A stretch of DNA of 64,000 nt from Rutpela maculata (Eukaryota; Arthropoda; Insecta; Coleoptera; Cerambycidae), in assembly GCA_936432065.2 (NCBI GenBank), contig OW386290.2:137217677-137281676 (forward strand), written 5' to 3'. Shown one piece after another: positions 54,913 to 64,000 of the stretch. The notes under the pieces are model-generated. The model had not been told where the DNA came from. It did no database searches and saw only the letters and a list, made by a program, of their open reading frames with translations. Made by a program: the position numbers and the translations under genes. How positions within the stretch are numbered: the first letter of the stretch is position 1; every line of letters starts with the position of its first letter.

Positions 54913-57223
54913 GAAGAGCTAAGTGGATAAAGGTGTTATATGACATTTTTGAAAATTTTGAGATTTCTACACAGACGACTATTTTAACTTATAATCTATC
55001 ATTTCAATAAGTTTTTGGGATAATAAACCTTTCCTAAATGCGTTTTAATGTTTGATAAAGGTGTTATGTACATATGGTTTTTATATAATTTAATGGATAA
55101 AGTTGTCATGATCACATACCACCTTTATCCATTACTGTGCGATATTAAATTGTTTTAATCCAAAACACTTTGCTTTTAAAGTTATGTTATATTCACATTA
55201 ATGTGGCAAGTTGTGTTAAGTTTCTTACTATTATAGTGAAAATGGCCAGTCGTAGTAAACTGATATTACAAATGGCAATGAATAAACGATTTCATGAATC
55301 ATGTAAGATGTTTATAAATTGGCTGATATTTGGAAATAGTGCTTATAGTGTTTTAATCCATATATTAATTTCGCTCAATTTCGAAATGGTATGAGATGGT
55401 ACAAGAGTCGAGATGGTACTTGAGTATCTAATTGCTGTAAACACATTTATACCTTTTGGCAATTCAGCAGAAATCAGTCACATAGTGGCAATTTCTTCCC
55501 AGGCAAGTTTTAATAATGTTTTAAAAACAAAGCATTATTAATATAAAATGCAATAATAAAATACGAATTTACCAAAGTATTCTAGCAAATAAGTCTGTAA
55601 ATCAGAAATACTGGAAAGTGACGCTTTGCGGTGTTGATTTTTGTACAAACATTTTTATGCTGACAAGTAGAAGAGGGCTGGACCGCAGAAATTTTTATGA
55701 CAAGAGCAAAACTGATATCTGGTATGGCTTCTGCCCACCCAATATTTTGAAAGAGCATTAAATTGTTTAAGGCAAATCTGGCGAATTCCGAAATTCTTGC
55801 GGAAAAAATAATAAGTATGATAATTAAGCCAATCAAGTCAAAGGTCATTTGGGTTTGTAAGGTTATCGTTTAAGAATTACAGGGTTCGCTATGCTTACAT
55901 CTATTGGGTTAAAAAAAATAAAAAAAATAAAATAAAATAAATAATACTAAAGAATACGGAGAAAATTACAAACTAGCTTTTGAACAACAAAAGCGTGACG
56001 GAGCAAAAGTTACAGTAGATAGAACGATTTGCTTTCTTACTTTAGAACTTCAGCAAACCATGCCGCTGCCAAAATTAAGTACATCGAAAGCATTTTACCT
56101 TCGTCAACTGTGGTTTTACAACCTTGGCATACATACATTGAGGAACACTGAAAAAAAACCGTTCTTTTTCACATGGACTGAAGATATGGCCAGCCGTGAA
56201 AGCCTAGAAATTGCTAGTTGCTTAGATACCTTTTCACAAATTTACAATGAATATTTCCAAGAAAAGATCAATCACATTATAATATGGGCCGACTCCTGTG
56301 GTGGACAAAATAAAAACTTCAATATCATTACACTTTACCAGTTGTTGATTTTAAAGAGAGAATTTAAAGTTATCGACCATAAATTTTCGGAGGTGGGACA
56401 TTCATATTTAGATTCAGACAGAGACTTTGGCAGAGTCGAGAAAATTTTAAGGAAACATCAAAACATCTACGTTCCGGACCAGTATCGAGAAATTTTAAGA
56501 ACTCCCAAAGACGCCGTTGTCATAGATATGAAGAATCATTTCAAGGATATTGATGGAATTGCCTCAAAACTCAATTTGTACAACAGGAAGAAAAACTTGA
56601 ACAATGAAAAGGTTTATTTTCACGACGGTATAAAATGGCACCTATGGGTGCTACTATTACATCATTAGATGAAATGACTCCATTTTACAAAGTCGATATT
56701 TTAAAGAAAAGGAATATGCATAAGATAAATTCCGGCTGTATTGCTCTAACGGTGTTTAATGAAAACAAGGGCAGCCTAAGTGTAGGATAACTGGCCAATC
56801 TTAAAGAACAATTACCATTCATAAAGAATGGTAAGGCCGTATTATCACAACATACTTGGAAATGACCAAACTGTGGCTCAAAACCAAAGAACTGTCCGAC
56901 TACCTAAAAATTGTATAATGTTTTAATGACAATAAAATATGTTTAATTTCTTAACACTTTTATTCACTAATTCCTTATTCATTTCAGAGAAACTTATGAA
57001 CGGATAAAGGTGTTATGTACATTAATTTTTTAAAATTTTCGAAAATAATGACAACTGACAACTTTAGTTATTTGTCTCTGAAAAGTACATCAAATGTCAA
57101 TATCATCGCAAAATGCAAGCTATATAGTCGTTATAACAAAAAAGTGCTCGCCTAAAAACTTTCGAGTTAAATTACTCAATAACGTGTTTTTGTGACATAA
57201 CACCTTTATCCACTTAGCTCTTC
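54913..57223 (+). mobile_element. Sola-like DNA transposon with ATTT target duplication
   Basis: TIRs GAAGAGCTAAGTGGATAAAG and the reverse complement at 57204-57223 are perfect for at least 20 bp and continue with GTGTTAT. ATTT flanks both sides (54909-54912, 57224-57227). A 4-bp target duplication and a DUF7869-like protein fit the Sola superfamily; the superfamily call is inference from these two features. Confidence 0.65.
55931..56870 (+). pseudogene. Sola-like / DUF7869-type transposase, frameshifted
   Basis: The open frame extends upstream of the first methionine (56060) to about 55940, reading ENYKLAFEQQKRDGAKVTVD and LELQQTMPLPKLSTSKAFYL, so the methionine is internal and an upstream exon is expected (a possible one begins MASRSKLILQMAMNKRFHES at 55242). 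Core motifs: IIWADSCGGQNKNFNIITLY with an Asp typical of the RNase H-like fold, then VGHSYLDSDRDFGRVEKILR with further acidic residues. Near 56640 a one-base slip ends the frame; the protein continues as PMGATITSLDEMTPFYKVD in another frame, then stops. Likely the catalytic subunit of the surrounding transposon when intact. Confidence 0.6.
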
Positions 57224-58543
57224 ATTTGGTATCCAATAAAACCACACCAAATCCAAATCGTTCTTGACGATTAACTGTAGAGGTTACGTACGCATTTTCA
57301 TGAGCCCAATGGTGGTTAGTATGCTGATTAAAAATTCAGGCACGGCTTATATAGGCCTCGTCTGTCCATATAATTGTTACTTCAAATCCTGGCACTTCAT
57401 TGCACTGACGCAAAAACCACTGGCAAAAATTGAGACGCCTTTGAGGCGGAAACTAATCCTAATTTTGAAGGGTTAGAATTTATTTTCTTTTAAGCAACGC
57501 AACGCAGTTGTTTTTGGGATTCCTAAATTTTCCTATATTTCGCGAGACGATATATTAGTATTTTCTCTTACAGTTTATAAAACAATATTTTGTACAGCTT
57601 CTCTACATGCTTTATTATAAATTTTTGCTCGAGATTTTACAAATGATCCAAACTCTTTTAAATTTTGTTGTAGCCTTTTGAATATTTTTATGTCTGGCTG
57701 TTTCTTTTCTGAATATCTAAAAATATTGTTTAGGCGCCACTTTTGACACAAAGTTTTGCTGTCTATAACTTACGTATTAAAATAAAGCTCGAAAGCTAAA
57801 TTTGAATCTTCTCCGCATTTAATCATATCATGATTTTCACCATTACTAAATTGAACCATTTTTTACAATTTTCACTCACAATTAACTCACAAATTAGTTT
57901 TTGGCATTAACGATTATTTCGATTTTCTTTTTTACCATGGCCTTCTTTAAAAATATTAGAAATTCGATACATATGCACAGATGTCAATGGAAGACAATTC
58001 GAACATTTATTGGAGTTTAGTTTCCCTATTTTTGACAAAATTATTTTATGTTATACGAAGTGTTGTTGTTGTTAATAGTTTTCCATGGCCTCCTCTCAAA
58101 TATAATACATTTTTCGAAAATTAACCCTTTTTCTAGAGATAAATATGACATGTGATATATCGTTGGATAGATAATTTAAATTGTGATTGAATAATGAAAT
58201 AATTTATATGGTCTTCCATTTAGAAAAACACAATTTATGTCAATATCTTGAAAACTGAAGCATGTATAATTTTCCTCTTATCAGCAACGGATTCTACTCA
58301 AAAAGTGCATTAAGAATGTGTTACTAGATTTTCGATTCGACACTTGGTAATTGAGATATAGAGGTCAAAAATACCAATTTTCCAAAAACGCTCTGTAGCT
58401 CAGTAGTCGAAAAAGATAGATGAACGCGGTTTACGCCATTGTTCGTTTCTCGAAAATCAAGCTCAGGACCTATATTGGTTTTTGTCTATCTGCCATAGTT
58501 TTAGAGAAGACTCCAAATCCCATCTAATTTGGTCCACACTGTA

Positions 58544-59219
58544 CATTCAGAGAACTGCACATCATCAATAAAAAGTTAATTATTCTCGTGTAGCTCTCTG
58601 ATGTTTCAACCAATATAGATAGTTTTCTTTATGTGATAGTGCATTACTAGATAATTATAGGACAAAATTTTTAATTTTACTTGTATGTAACTGAAAATTA
58701 TTCTTCCTGTACTAATAAATGACTGCCTTCTAAATATAATTCATGCGAGAAACGCCACTGGGTTGCGAGTATAGCTCCAATAATTACGATAGGGTAGACC
58801 CCTTGGAGTGGAGCGCAGACCACCCGAAGTGTTAAGGTATCAGAATCAAAGTAAAACATTTATTATGTGACCGTGACTTTACCATTTTGGATCGTATTGT
58901 GCACCAATTGTAAGGAGAACATGCCGTGAAGTGATCTAATTTATCACGTACTCTTCGTACGTGATTTTTGAGATTTATAATTTATAGAGAAAAGAGAAAA
59001 CATGGAGCGATTCTTAAGACATTCTTGGATATATACCTTGTGTTATCTTATATATTGTGTTTAAAAAGTTATACATTTTAAAGCAGTATTACGCTGTGGG
59101 TTATTCAGAAAATATTTTGGTAGGTAACATTTCATATCATACCATGAGGGAAGCTTCATGCTTTGACAGTTAGTCAAAGAGAATGCTTGCGAAATTTGTA
59201 TTTTTCTATCTGATAAAAC
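58544..59219. other. interval without recognised features
   Basis: 58745-58845 is GC-richer (GGTAGACCC and GTGGAGCGCAGACCACCCG) but unassigned. The right edge is the sharp start of the next inverted arm. Confidence 0.4.
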
Positions 59220-59744
59220 CAAAGAGTATGAGCGGGTAGCAATGTAAAAAATGCCCCCGCATCTACCGAACTAAAACTAAAACGGCTTCCATAAGATGTC
59301 TCGTATGCTGACTGTCTTGTGTACAAAGTTTTAAGCTCTTGGACTCTGCATGGGGTGTAAAAAAAATAATTTACCCCTAAATGTTTTATTTTTTTTCTCA
59401 CCTCCTATTTGACGGATCGCTTTGTAATTTGGCACAAATAATATTAGTGTTAGGATAGTTTATTTTAAAAAATATTACTCTTCTACGATGATTTTATGCA
59501 TTAAAAAAAATTAATATATTTTTTTAATGGCCTGAAGGGTGACTACCCTGTTTGACACTATTACCATATTTTGATATATGTATTTAAACTATAACTGTAA
59601 CATATAACAGTTACAGTTTTATTAATGAGGTGGAACAGAATAAAAATAAATTAAAATTATCTGAACTTGCAATATTACGTGTATATTATTTAATATTTAG
59701 ATAGGTAATCATATAATTCATTCATGTTTAGTTATTTCACTTTA

Positions 59745-61262
59745 GATAAGACATCGCAAAGAAAAAGAAGAACAAGAAAAGCGACGTCAAGAAGAAAAAG
59801 AAGAGCAAGAAAGAAGACGTCAAGAGGAAGAAAGACGGCGCACAGTGGCACGAATCGTGGTTTTTTCGTTCAAAATTATCTAGAGCACTTGTTTCGCAAC
59901 CTATTGGGATTTTTTTTTTAAAGACTCGTTAATTCATTCCCAAAAAGCGTAAGAGAGCCGATTTTTGAATTAAGCTAACCAAAATTATTGAGCTTTGCCA
60001 AAATGTCCATGTTACACTGTGATCACCATGTTACTTACAAATAAAAACTTTTTTTCTTATCCAATTTACATAAATCTTGTTACTGGGGGGTTCTTGGGGT
60101 CGCTGATTACGAATCTGACATCCAAATTGTCATAAACCAACCTGCAAGATGCCGGAATCAATGGCGGCTATAAAAATGCTAAAAAATGATGAAAAATGAA
60201 ATATCTTTGTTTAAGTTTATGCCGAAATCGGCTCTCTTACGTTTTTTGGAAATTAAATAACGAGTATTTTAAAAAAAAATTATCCCAATCGGTTGCGAAA
60301 TAAGTGCTCTAGATAATTTTGAACGAAAAAATCACGATTCGTGCCACTGTGCGGCGTCAAGAAGAAAGACACGAATTGAAGGAAATAATGGAAGACCTGG
60401 AAATAAGGCGTCAAGAGGAGAAAGAAGAACAAGAAAGATAACGCCAAGAAGAAAAAGAGGAACAAGAAAGACGCGAGGAAGGACTGAGGAAAATCCTGAG
60501 CCATCAAATGAAAATCCAACAAGACGCTATGAATTCAATCACTAACGAAATCAAAGAAAAGATAAACAAGGTCGAAGATAAAGTGGGTGTGGTCAAGACA
60601 GAAGTCAGTCAAGTCAAAGGGGAAGTAAGCGACATCAAAGAAAAGACGAGTGAGGTCGAAAGGGAAGTGGAGAGCTTTAAACGACAATTGAGAGAGAAAG
60701 GAGGCCAGCCGGTAGCATAATCAGGTCCTCGTTTAAAACCTCCCTCATTTGACGGCCAAAGCTCATGGACAACGTACAAGAGACAATTTGAGGCGGCTGC
60801 AAGTGCGAATAACTGGGATAACGGGAAAAAGGCTATGGCATTAGTTCTGGCGCTAAGGGGCCAAGCCTCAGAGTTACTTCAGACCATCCCGGTGGAGAAA
60901 CAAAGGGACTTCAAAGTCTTGGAAGCTGCATTAGACTTGAGATATGGCGACCAATATCTTGCCCAAGTATACCAGGCTCAGCTAAAATCAAGGACGGAAA
61001 AGGTTGGGGAAAGCTTAAAGAATTCGAAGATGCGATAGAGAGACTGACACACCTGGCATATCCGAGTGCACCAAGAGAATTTCAGGAACAACTAGCCGTG
61101 GGAGCCTTTTTAGATCGCATCTGGGCCGAAGAGGTCAGGCGAATTCTTAGAATATCGCGGCATCAAAGTATTAGCGAGTCTTTAGTGCGTGCCCTCGAAG
61201 TAGAAGCTGCCTATAAACACATTTCGCGGTCAGAAGTGCGTGCTGTGACAGTTGAAGAGACA
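59745..61262 (+). pseudogene. Ty3/gypsy-type gag remnant with N-terminal coiled coil
   Basis: In the correct frame the left part is a charged coiled coil (RRQEEKEEQE-type units), cut by a 511-bp MITE, then resumed and followed by a heptad-rich segment (INKVEDKVGVVKTEVSQVKG, 60570-60700). After a TAA at 60718 the capsid-like core follows: PPSFDGQSSWTTYKRQFEAA, ALVLALRGQASELLQTI, LDLRYGDQYLAQVYQAQL and, after a frameshift near 61010, FLDRIWAEEVRRILRISR and VRALEVEAAYKHI. This is the usual layout of insect gypsy-family Gag before the zinc knuckle. No protease or RT follows. It sits entirely between the inverted arms, starting about 30 bp from the left one. Confidence 0.7.
59841..60351. mobile_element. 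MITE inserted in the gag coiled coil
   Basis: Arms begin CACAGTGGCACGAATCGTG and match over at least 60 bp (ATTATCTAGAGCACTT, GTTTCGCAACC). CGGCG flanks both sides. Joining the flanks restores the RRQEE coiled-coil register. Non-coding. Confidence 0.75.
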
Positions 61263-61514
61263 CTAAAAATACAAAATAAGTCATTTTTCAATTGGCTGCC
61301 TGACCGCTGGCTACTCACGCCCCCGCTCTGCCGCAGCCACATCTGTCTTACAAATCTCCGTAGCTCCATCTCATACTGTTACGTTCTCATATATAGTATC
61401 TTATCTCTGGAATTTTAAGTATGTGTATCGTACTCGTGGTTTTCTTATGTTATTTGTATTGTACCTAATACTTAATTTTTCCCTTTTTAAAAAACTTAGA
61501 TAGTAGTTAGTGTT

Positions 61515-61610
61515 ATGCATGAAATGGAAAGTTCTACAACTGATAGCAATAGTTCTGAGAGCAAAATCAGCTCACTTAATTTAAAACGCAAAAACAGTAA
61601 CAATGAATAA
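61515..61610 (+). CDS. small Ser/Asn-rich frame of unknown meaning
   Basis: MHEMESSTTDSNSSESKISS and 11 more codons, then TAA. In another frame the region continues to LPQLDEESDLDK and a stop at about 61700, so this may be the end of a longer broken gene native to the long-arm element. I do not recognise it. Confidence 0.2.
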   Translation: MHEMESSTTDSNSSESKISSLNLKRKNSNNE

Positions 61611-62556
61611 TATGTAAAAAATTGGAGGTACTATAATCGAATCAACCAATAAAACTTGCCTTACTGCCACAGTTAGATGAGGAAAGTGACTTGGATAAAT
61701 AATTTTGTTTTTTTATGAGTTATCATGTTCCTAATTGTTAATAAAATAAGTCTTATAGATGTTCGTATGTAATAATAATAACAACAGCCCGTCTAATGCT
61801 CTAAGTGAATCTCATTGCGACCACTGCTCCTTTGTTTGAGACATCCTTCCATTCTGGCCGGGTTCCTTTTTCCTTTGCTCGCAATATGGGTCCAATTTCT
61901 GCATCACTCAGTTACTCTTGTCTGAGTAAATTATATGATTACCTATCTAAATATTAAATAATATACTCGTAATATTGCAAGTTCAGATAATTTTTATTTA
62001 TTTTTATCCTGTTCCACCGCATTAATAAAACTATAACTGTTATGTGTGATAGTTATAGTTTAAATACATATTATATCAAAATATGATAATAGTGTCAAAC
62101 AGGGTAGTCACCCTTCAGGCCATTGAAAAAATTTAATAATTTTTTTTTAATGCATAAAATCATCGTAGAAGAGTAATATTTTTTAAAATAAACTCTCCTA
62201 ACACTAATATTATTTGTGCCAAATAACAAAGCAATCCGTCAAATAGGAGGTGAGAAAAAAAAATAAAACATTTAGAGGTAAATTATTTTTTTTCCACCCC
62301 ACGCAGAGTCCACGAGTTTAAAACTTTGTACACAAGACAGTCAGCATACGAGACATCTTATGGAAGCCGTTTTAGTTCGGTAGATGCGGGGGCACTTTTT
62401 ACATTGCTACCCGCTCATACTCTTTGAGTTGACAAGCGATGACAGTAAAAGCAGTTTTTTAAGGGCACCGGAAGTGACCCCTCCCCCCCTTCATTTTCGG
62501 ATGAAGCAAGGTAAAAGCTGCTCTAGAACGAAGTTTTGACCGTATGGGAGCGCAGG

Positions 62557-62885
62557 GACCGAAGCCGTAACCGAAATCCGCACCGTAATTACGAATTTAA
62601 AGTTAAAAAAATATGGTTGAAATCAAATACTCAAATCTTTAAACCATGATGTAGAAATACCAAATTGTATGGTGAAAACCATATCTAAATCGATTCGTCC
62701 GTTATAGAGATTAAGGCAAGTAACCGTAACTGAAAACCGCACCGTAATTACTAATTTTTTCTAACAGAAACCGAATTGCCGCGGATATGTAAACCGAAAC
62801 CATAACCGATAACCGAATTGTTGCTGCCTTGAAAACCGAAACCGTAAATGAAAACCAAATTGTCGCTGCTATGAAAACTGAAAAT
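62557..62885. repeat. degenerate minisatellite of AACCGAAAC units
   Basis: Irregular repeats of AACCGTAACCGAAAxCCG and CCGAATTGxxGC recur about seven times, densest at 62716-62885. The minus-strand frame over it repeats AATI(R/W) and SV blocks, an artefact of the unit. Confidence 0.7.
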
Positions 62886-62890
62886 GGTAT

Positions 62891-63398
62891 TGTCACGCAG
62901 TAATTTTAATTTATTCAGAATTTGTTTGAGACACCCAGTACATCATTAAATAAATAATTATTACAATATTTGATAAGTGAAATTAACTTGAAACAAAGTT
63001 GCACTAGTGAACAAAGGAACTGTAGAGTCAGCAAGAAGCTGGCACGTTCATGCGACTTTGTAATAATGATGAAATGCTGATTTGGCAAAAGGTAGCAACT
63101 GGGATAAATTTGAGTTTCAAAATTTAGTTGGGTTTTGACTTGGGGTGCGAAATAATGGTGGCTTGGTGCGTGGCCCAACTCCCCTCCTGGGGGGTAGCCC
63201 CCGGAGGGTAACATTAATGTAAGTACAAATTTTTTGGTTTTATCTTGTTCTGTTTTTTATTGTTTGGGTTAATAAATCTTGTTTTCTACCACAATATTTT
63301 ATTTACAAGTATTTATTTAATTCATTAAATTCAAATCCTCTTGCAAGCAAGCGAGTATTTTAAAGGAACCCCGTCTCAGCGACCCGAGGGTCGTGACA
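62891..63398 (+). mobile_element. LTR (probable 5' LTR of a Ty3/gypsy-type element)
   Basis: It begins TGTCACG and ends CGTGACA, a TG...CA LTR with 7-bp terminal inverted repeats. AATAAA (63271-63276) marks the polyadenylation signal, followed by about 120 bp of R/U5. Two bases after CA comes TGGTGGAGGCGTCGGGC, starting with the TGG expected of a tRNA primer-binding site. The sequence to the right therefore looks like leader, and the element continues beyond the window. Confidence 0.55.
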
Positions 63399-64000
63399 CG
63401 TGGTGGAGGCGTCGGGCATAACATGTGTTGGGAGTAATTATTCGTGACAGTATACGTTATTTAACCCTAACAGAAATTAACCGAAATTAATTTCGCTTTC
63501 GGTCCCTGATTGGGAGGTCACGGAGACTTGGAGTAGCACGGACTCTCTTACTATAATGATTCCTTAGCGAATCTGAGTATTACAGTATCTATGGTTTCAA
63601 CGTGCTATTTTGTTTCTTAGTTGTCATTGTGTTTCAAATATGACGCAATTTGCGGACTTTCAAGTTTCTGAGTGAAATTGAAAAAAGGTAAAGATAATAT
63701 TCTAAGCACTAGCAATAGAAAATATAATAAAATAGATAATAATAGATAGATTTTTACATTGAAATTATAAATGCATACATGTCAGCCAGTGTAACACATT
63801 ATTTTTGTTAATAATTTTAATATTACATCAACTACAGAAAGACTTATTTTGGCACCGATTGTAATTGTAGATACCTCTCTCATGAGAATAATAATTTTTT
63901 TTTAACAAAAACTGATGTTATCAGACCGGAAACCTTGACCAAACAAAGTTATTTATTTTATCCAACAACCACTTAATTGTAGCACGCATAATAACATTCA
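63399..64000 (+). other. probable LTR-element leader, cut by window edge
   Basis: No Gag frame begins before the window ends; the first plausible ATG (63641) opens only a few codons. Recognition rests on the adjacent LTR and primer-site-like sequence. Confidence 0.35.

Larger units (their letters stand above)
54770..57859 (-). pseudogene. family D transposase, split by an insertion
   Basis: Minus strand from the start at 57859: MVQFSNGENHDMIKCGEDSN (DUF4817-like), SEKKQPDIKIFKRLQQNLKE, an HTH-like SREI..LGIPKTTALRCLKE, LVWFYWIPN up to the insertion, then on the far side SFQIENFINILRQEIEPLVD and LIYQHDGAPGHTSNEKRNY with the second catalytic Asp. Deleting the insertion and one ATTT copy brings WIPN and NRSSFQ back into one frame, confirming the junction. 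Stops elsewhere show it was already decaying or has since decayed. The third Asp region is missing. Confidence 0.7.
54655..58541 (-). mobile_element. family D mariner-like element, interrupted copy
   Basis: Right end GGTCCACACTG is next to TA (58542-58543). The left part matches the 20.3-21.3 kb copy down to GATAACTAACAATTAA and then stops, so the other terminus is lost. A Sola-like transposon interrupts the transposase. Confidence 0.7.
59220..62426. mobile_element. element with 497-bp terminal inverted arms
   Basis: 59220-59716 and 61931-62426 are inverted copies with high identity and sharp limits, both outer ends being CAAAGAGTATGAGCGGGTAG. Flanks (AAAAC left, AGTTGA right) show no clear target duplication. 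The interior holds a Ty3/gypsy-type gag remnant, a MITE and a small Ser-rich frame, but no transposase. It could be a non-autonomous DNA transposon carrying captured gag, or an inverted duplication around it. Confidence 0.75.

Noticed and set aside
56060..56668. A host gene encoding a DUF7869 protein
   Set aside because: The frame lies between perfect TIRs with a target duplication, inside another transposon, and is frameshifted.
60721..61262. A domesticated Gag (Arc- or PEG10-like) gene
   Set aside because: The frame has a stop before the core and a frameshift within it, and a MITE interrupts the coiled coil.
62711..63214. Minus-strand frames over the minisatellite and LTR
   Set aside because: Repeat-derived peptide and LTR U3 sequence; no conserved motif.

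Overview
The window looks like intergenic DNA from an AT-rich insect genome, possibly a beetle or true bug; the order cannot be fixed from this sequence. No complete host gene, functional rRNA or tRNA gene, or CRISPR array is visible. Nearly all recognisable content is transposable-element (TE) debris of kinds common in insects: non-LTR retrotransposons (LINEs), Tc1/mariner-type DNA transposons with DUF4817-like N-termini, Helentron-like non-autonomous elements carrying GTCY microsatellites, a Sola-like element, a 5S-headed SINE, hAT-like MITEs and a Ty3/gypsy-type LTR element. Family and clade names below rest on motif recognition alone; no database search was possible.

Layout. 0-5 kb: a possible exon at the left edge (minus strand), the 3' end of an R1/I-like LINE, a decayed jockey/CR1-group LINE and a Helentron-like copy (family A). 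5-9 kb: a foldback MITE, then a mariner-flanked long-TIR element (family C) interrupted by a LINE. 10-16 kb: a nest in which a diverged family-C element holds a family-A copy, a transposon whose transposase has DD41D spacing, and a LINE with an open 351-codon reverse transcriptase (RT) frame. 18-23 kb: another family-A copy, two decayed mariner-like elements and a family-B Helentron-like copy with a tRNA-like segment. 24-29 kb: LINE copies and a well-preserved mariner-like element with 200-bp TIRs. 30-40 kb: RTE-like LINE remnants, a decayed PIN-like/cysteine-rich gene, a foldback repeat, and a 2.65-kb RTE-like insertion flanked by an exact 21-bp target-site duplication; that insertion carries hAT-like MITEs, a tandem duplication and a SINE. 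40-48 kb: two more decayed PIN-like gene copies, two LINEs (one almost intact from RT to tail) and a second family-B copy. 48-52 kb: RTE-like and RNase-H LINE remnants. 52-58.5 kb: a clean family-C copy, then a mariner-like element interrupted by a Sola-like transposon with an ATTT target duplication. 59-62.4 kb: about 500-bp inverted arms bracketing a Ty3/gypsy-type gag remnant. 62.9-64 kb: an LTR and leader running off the right edge.

These genes do not form a pathway. The window is best read as layers of insertion, and several layers can be ordered relative to each other because an uninterrupted paralogue or a target duplication is present. The least explained item is a protein family found three times in decayed form (33.6, 40.1-40.5 and 46.4 kb), each time near inverted-repeat arms; it may mark an unclassified mobile element.
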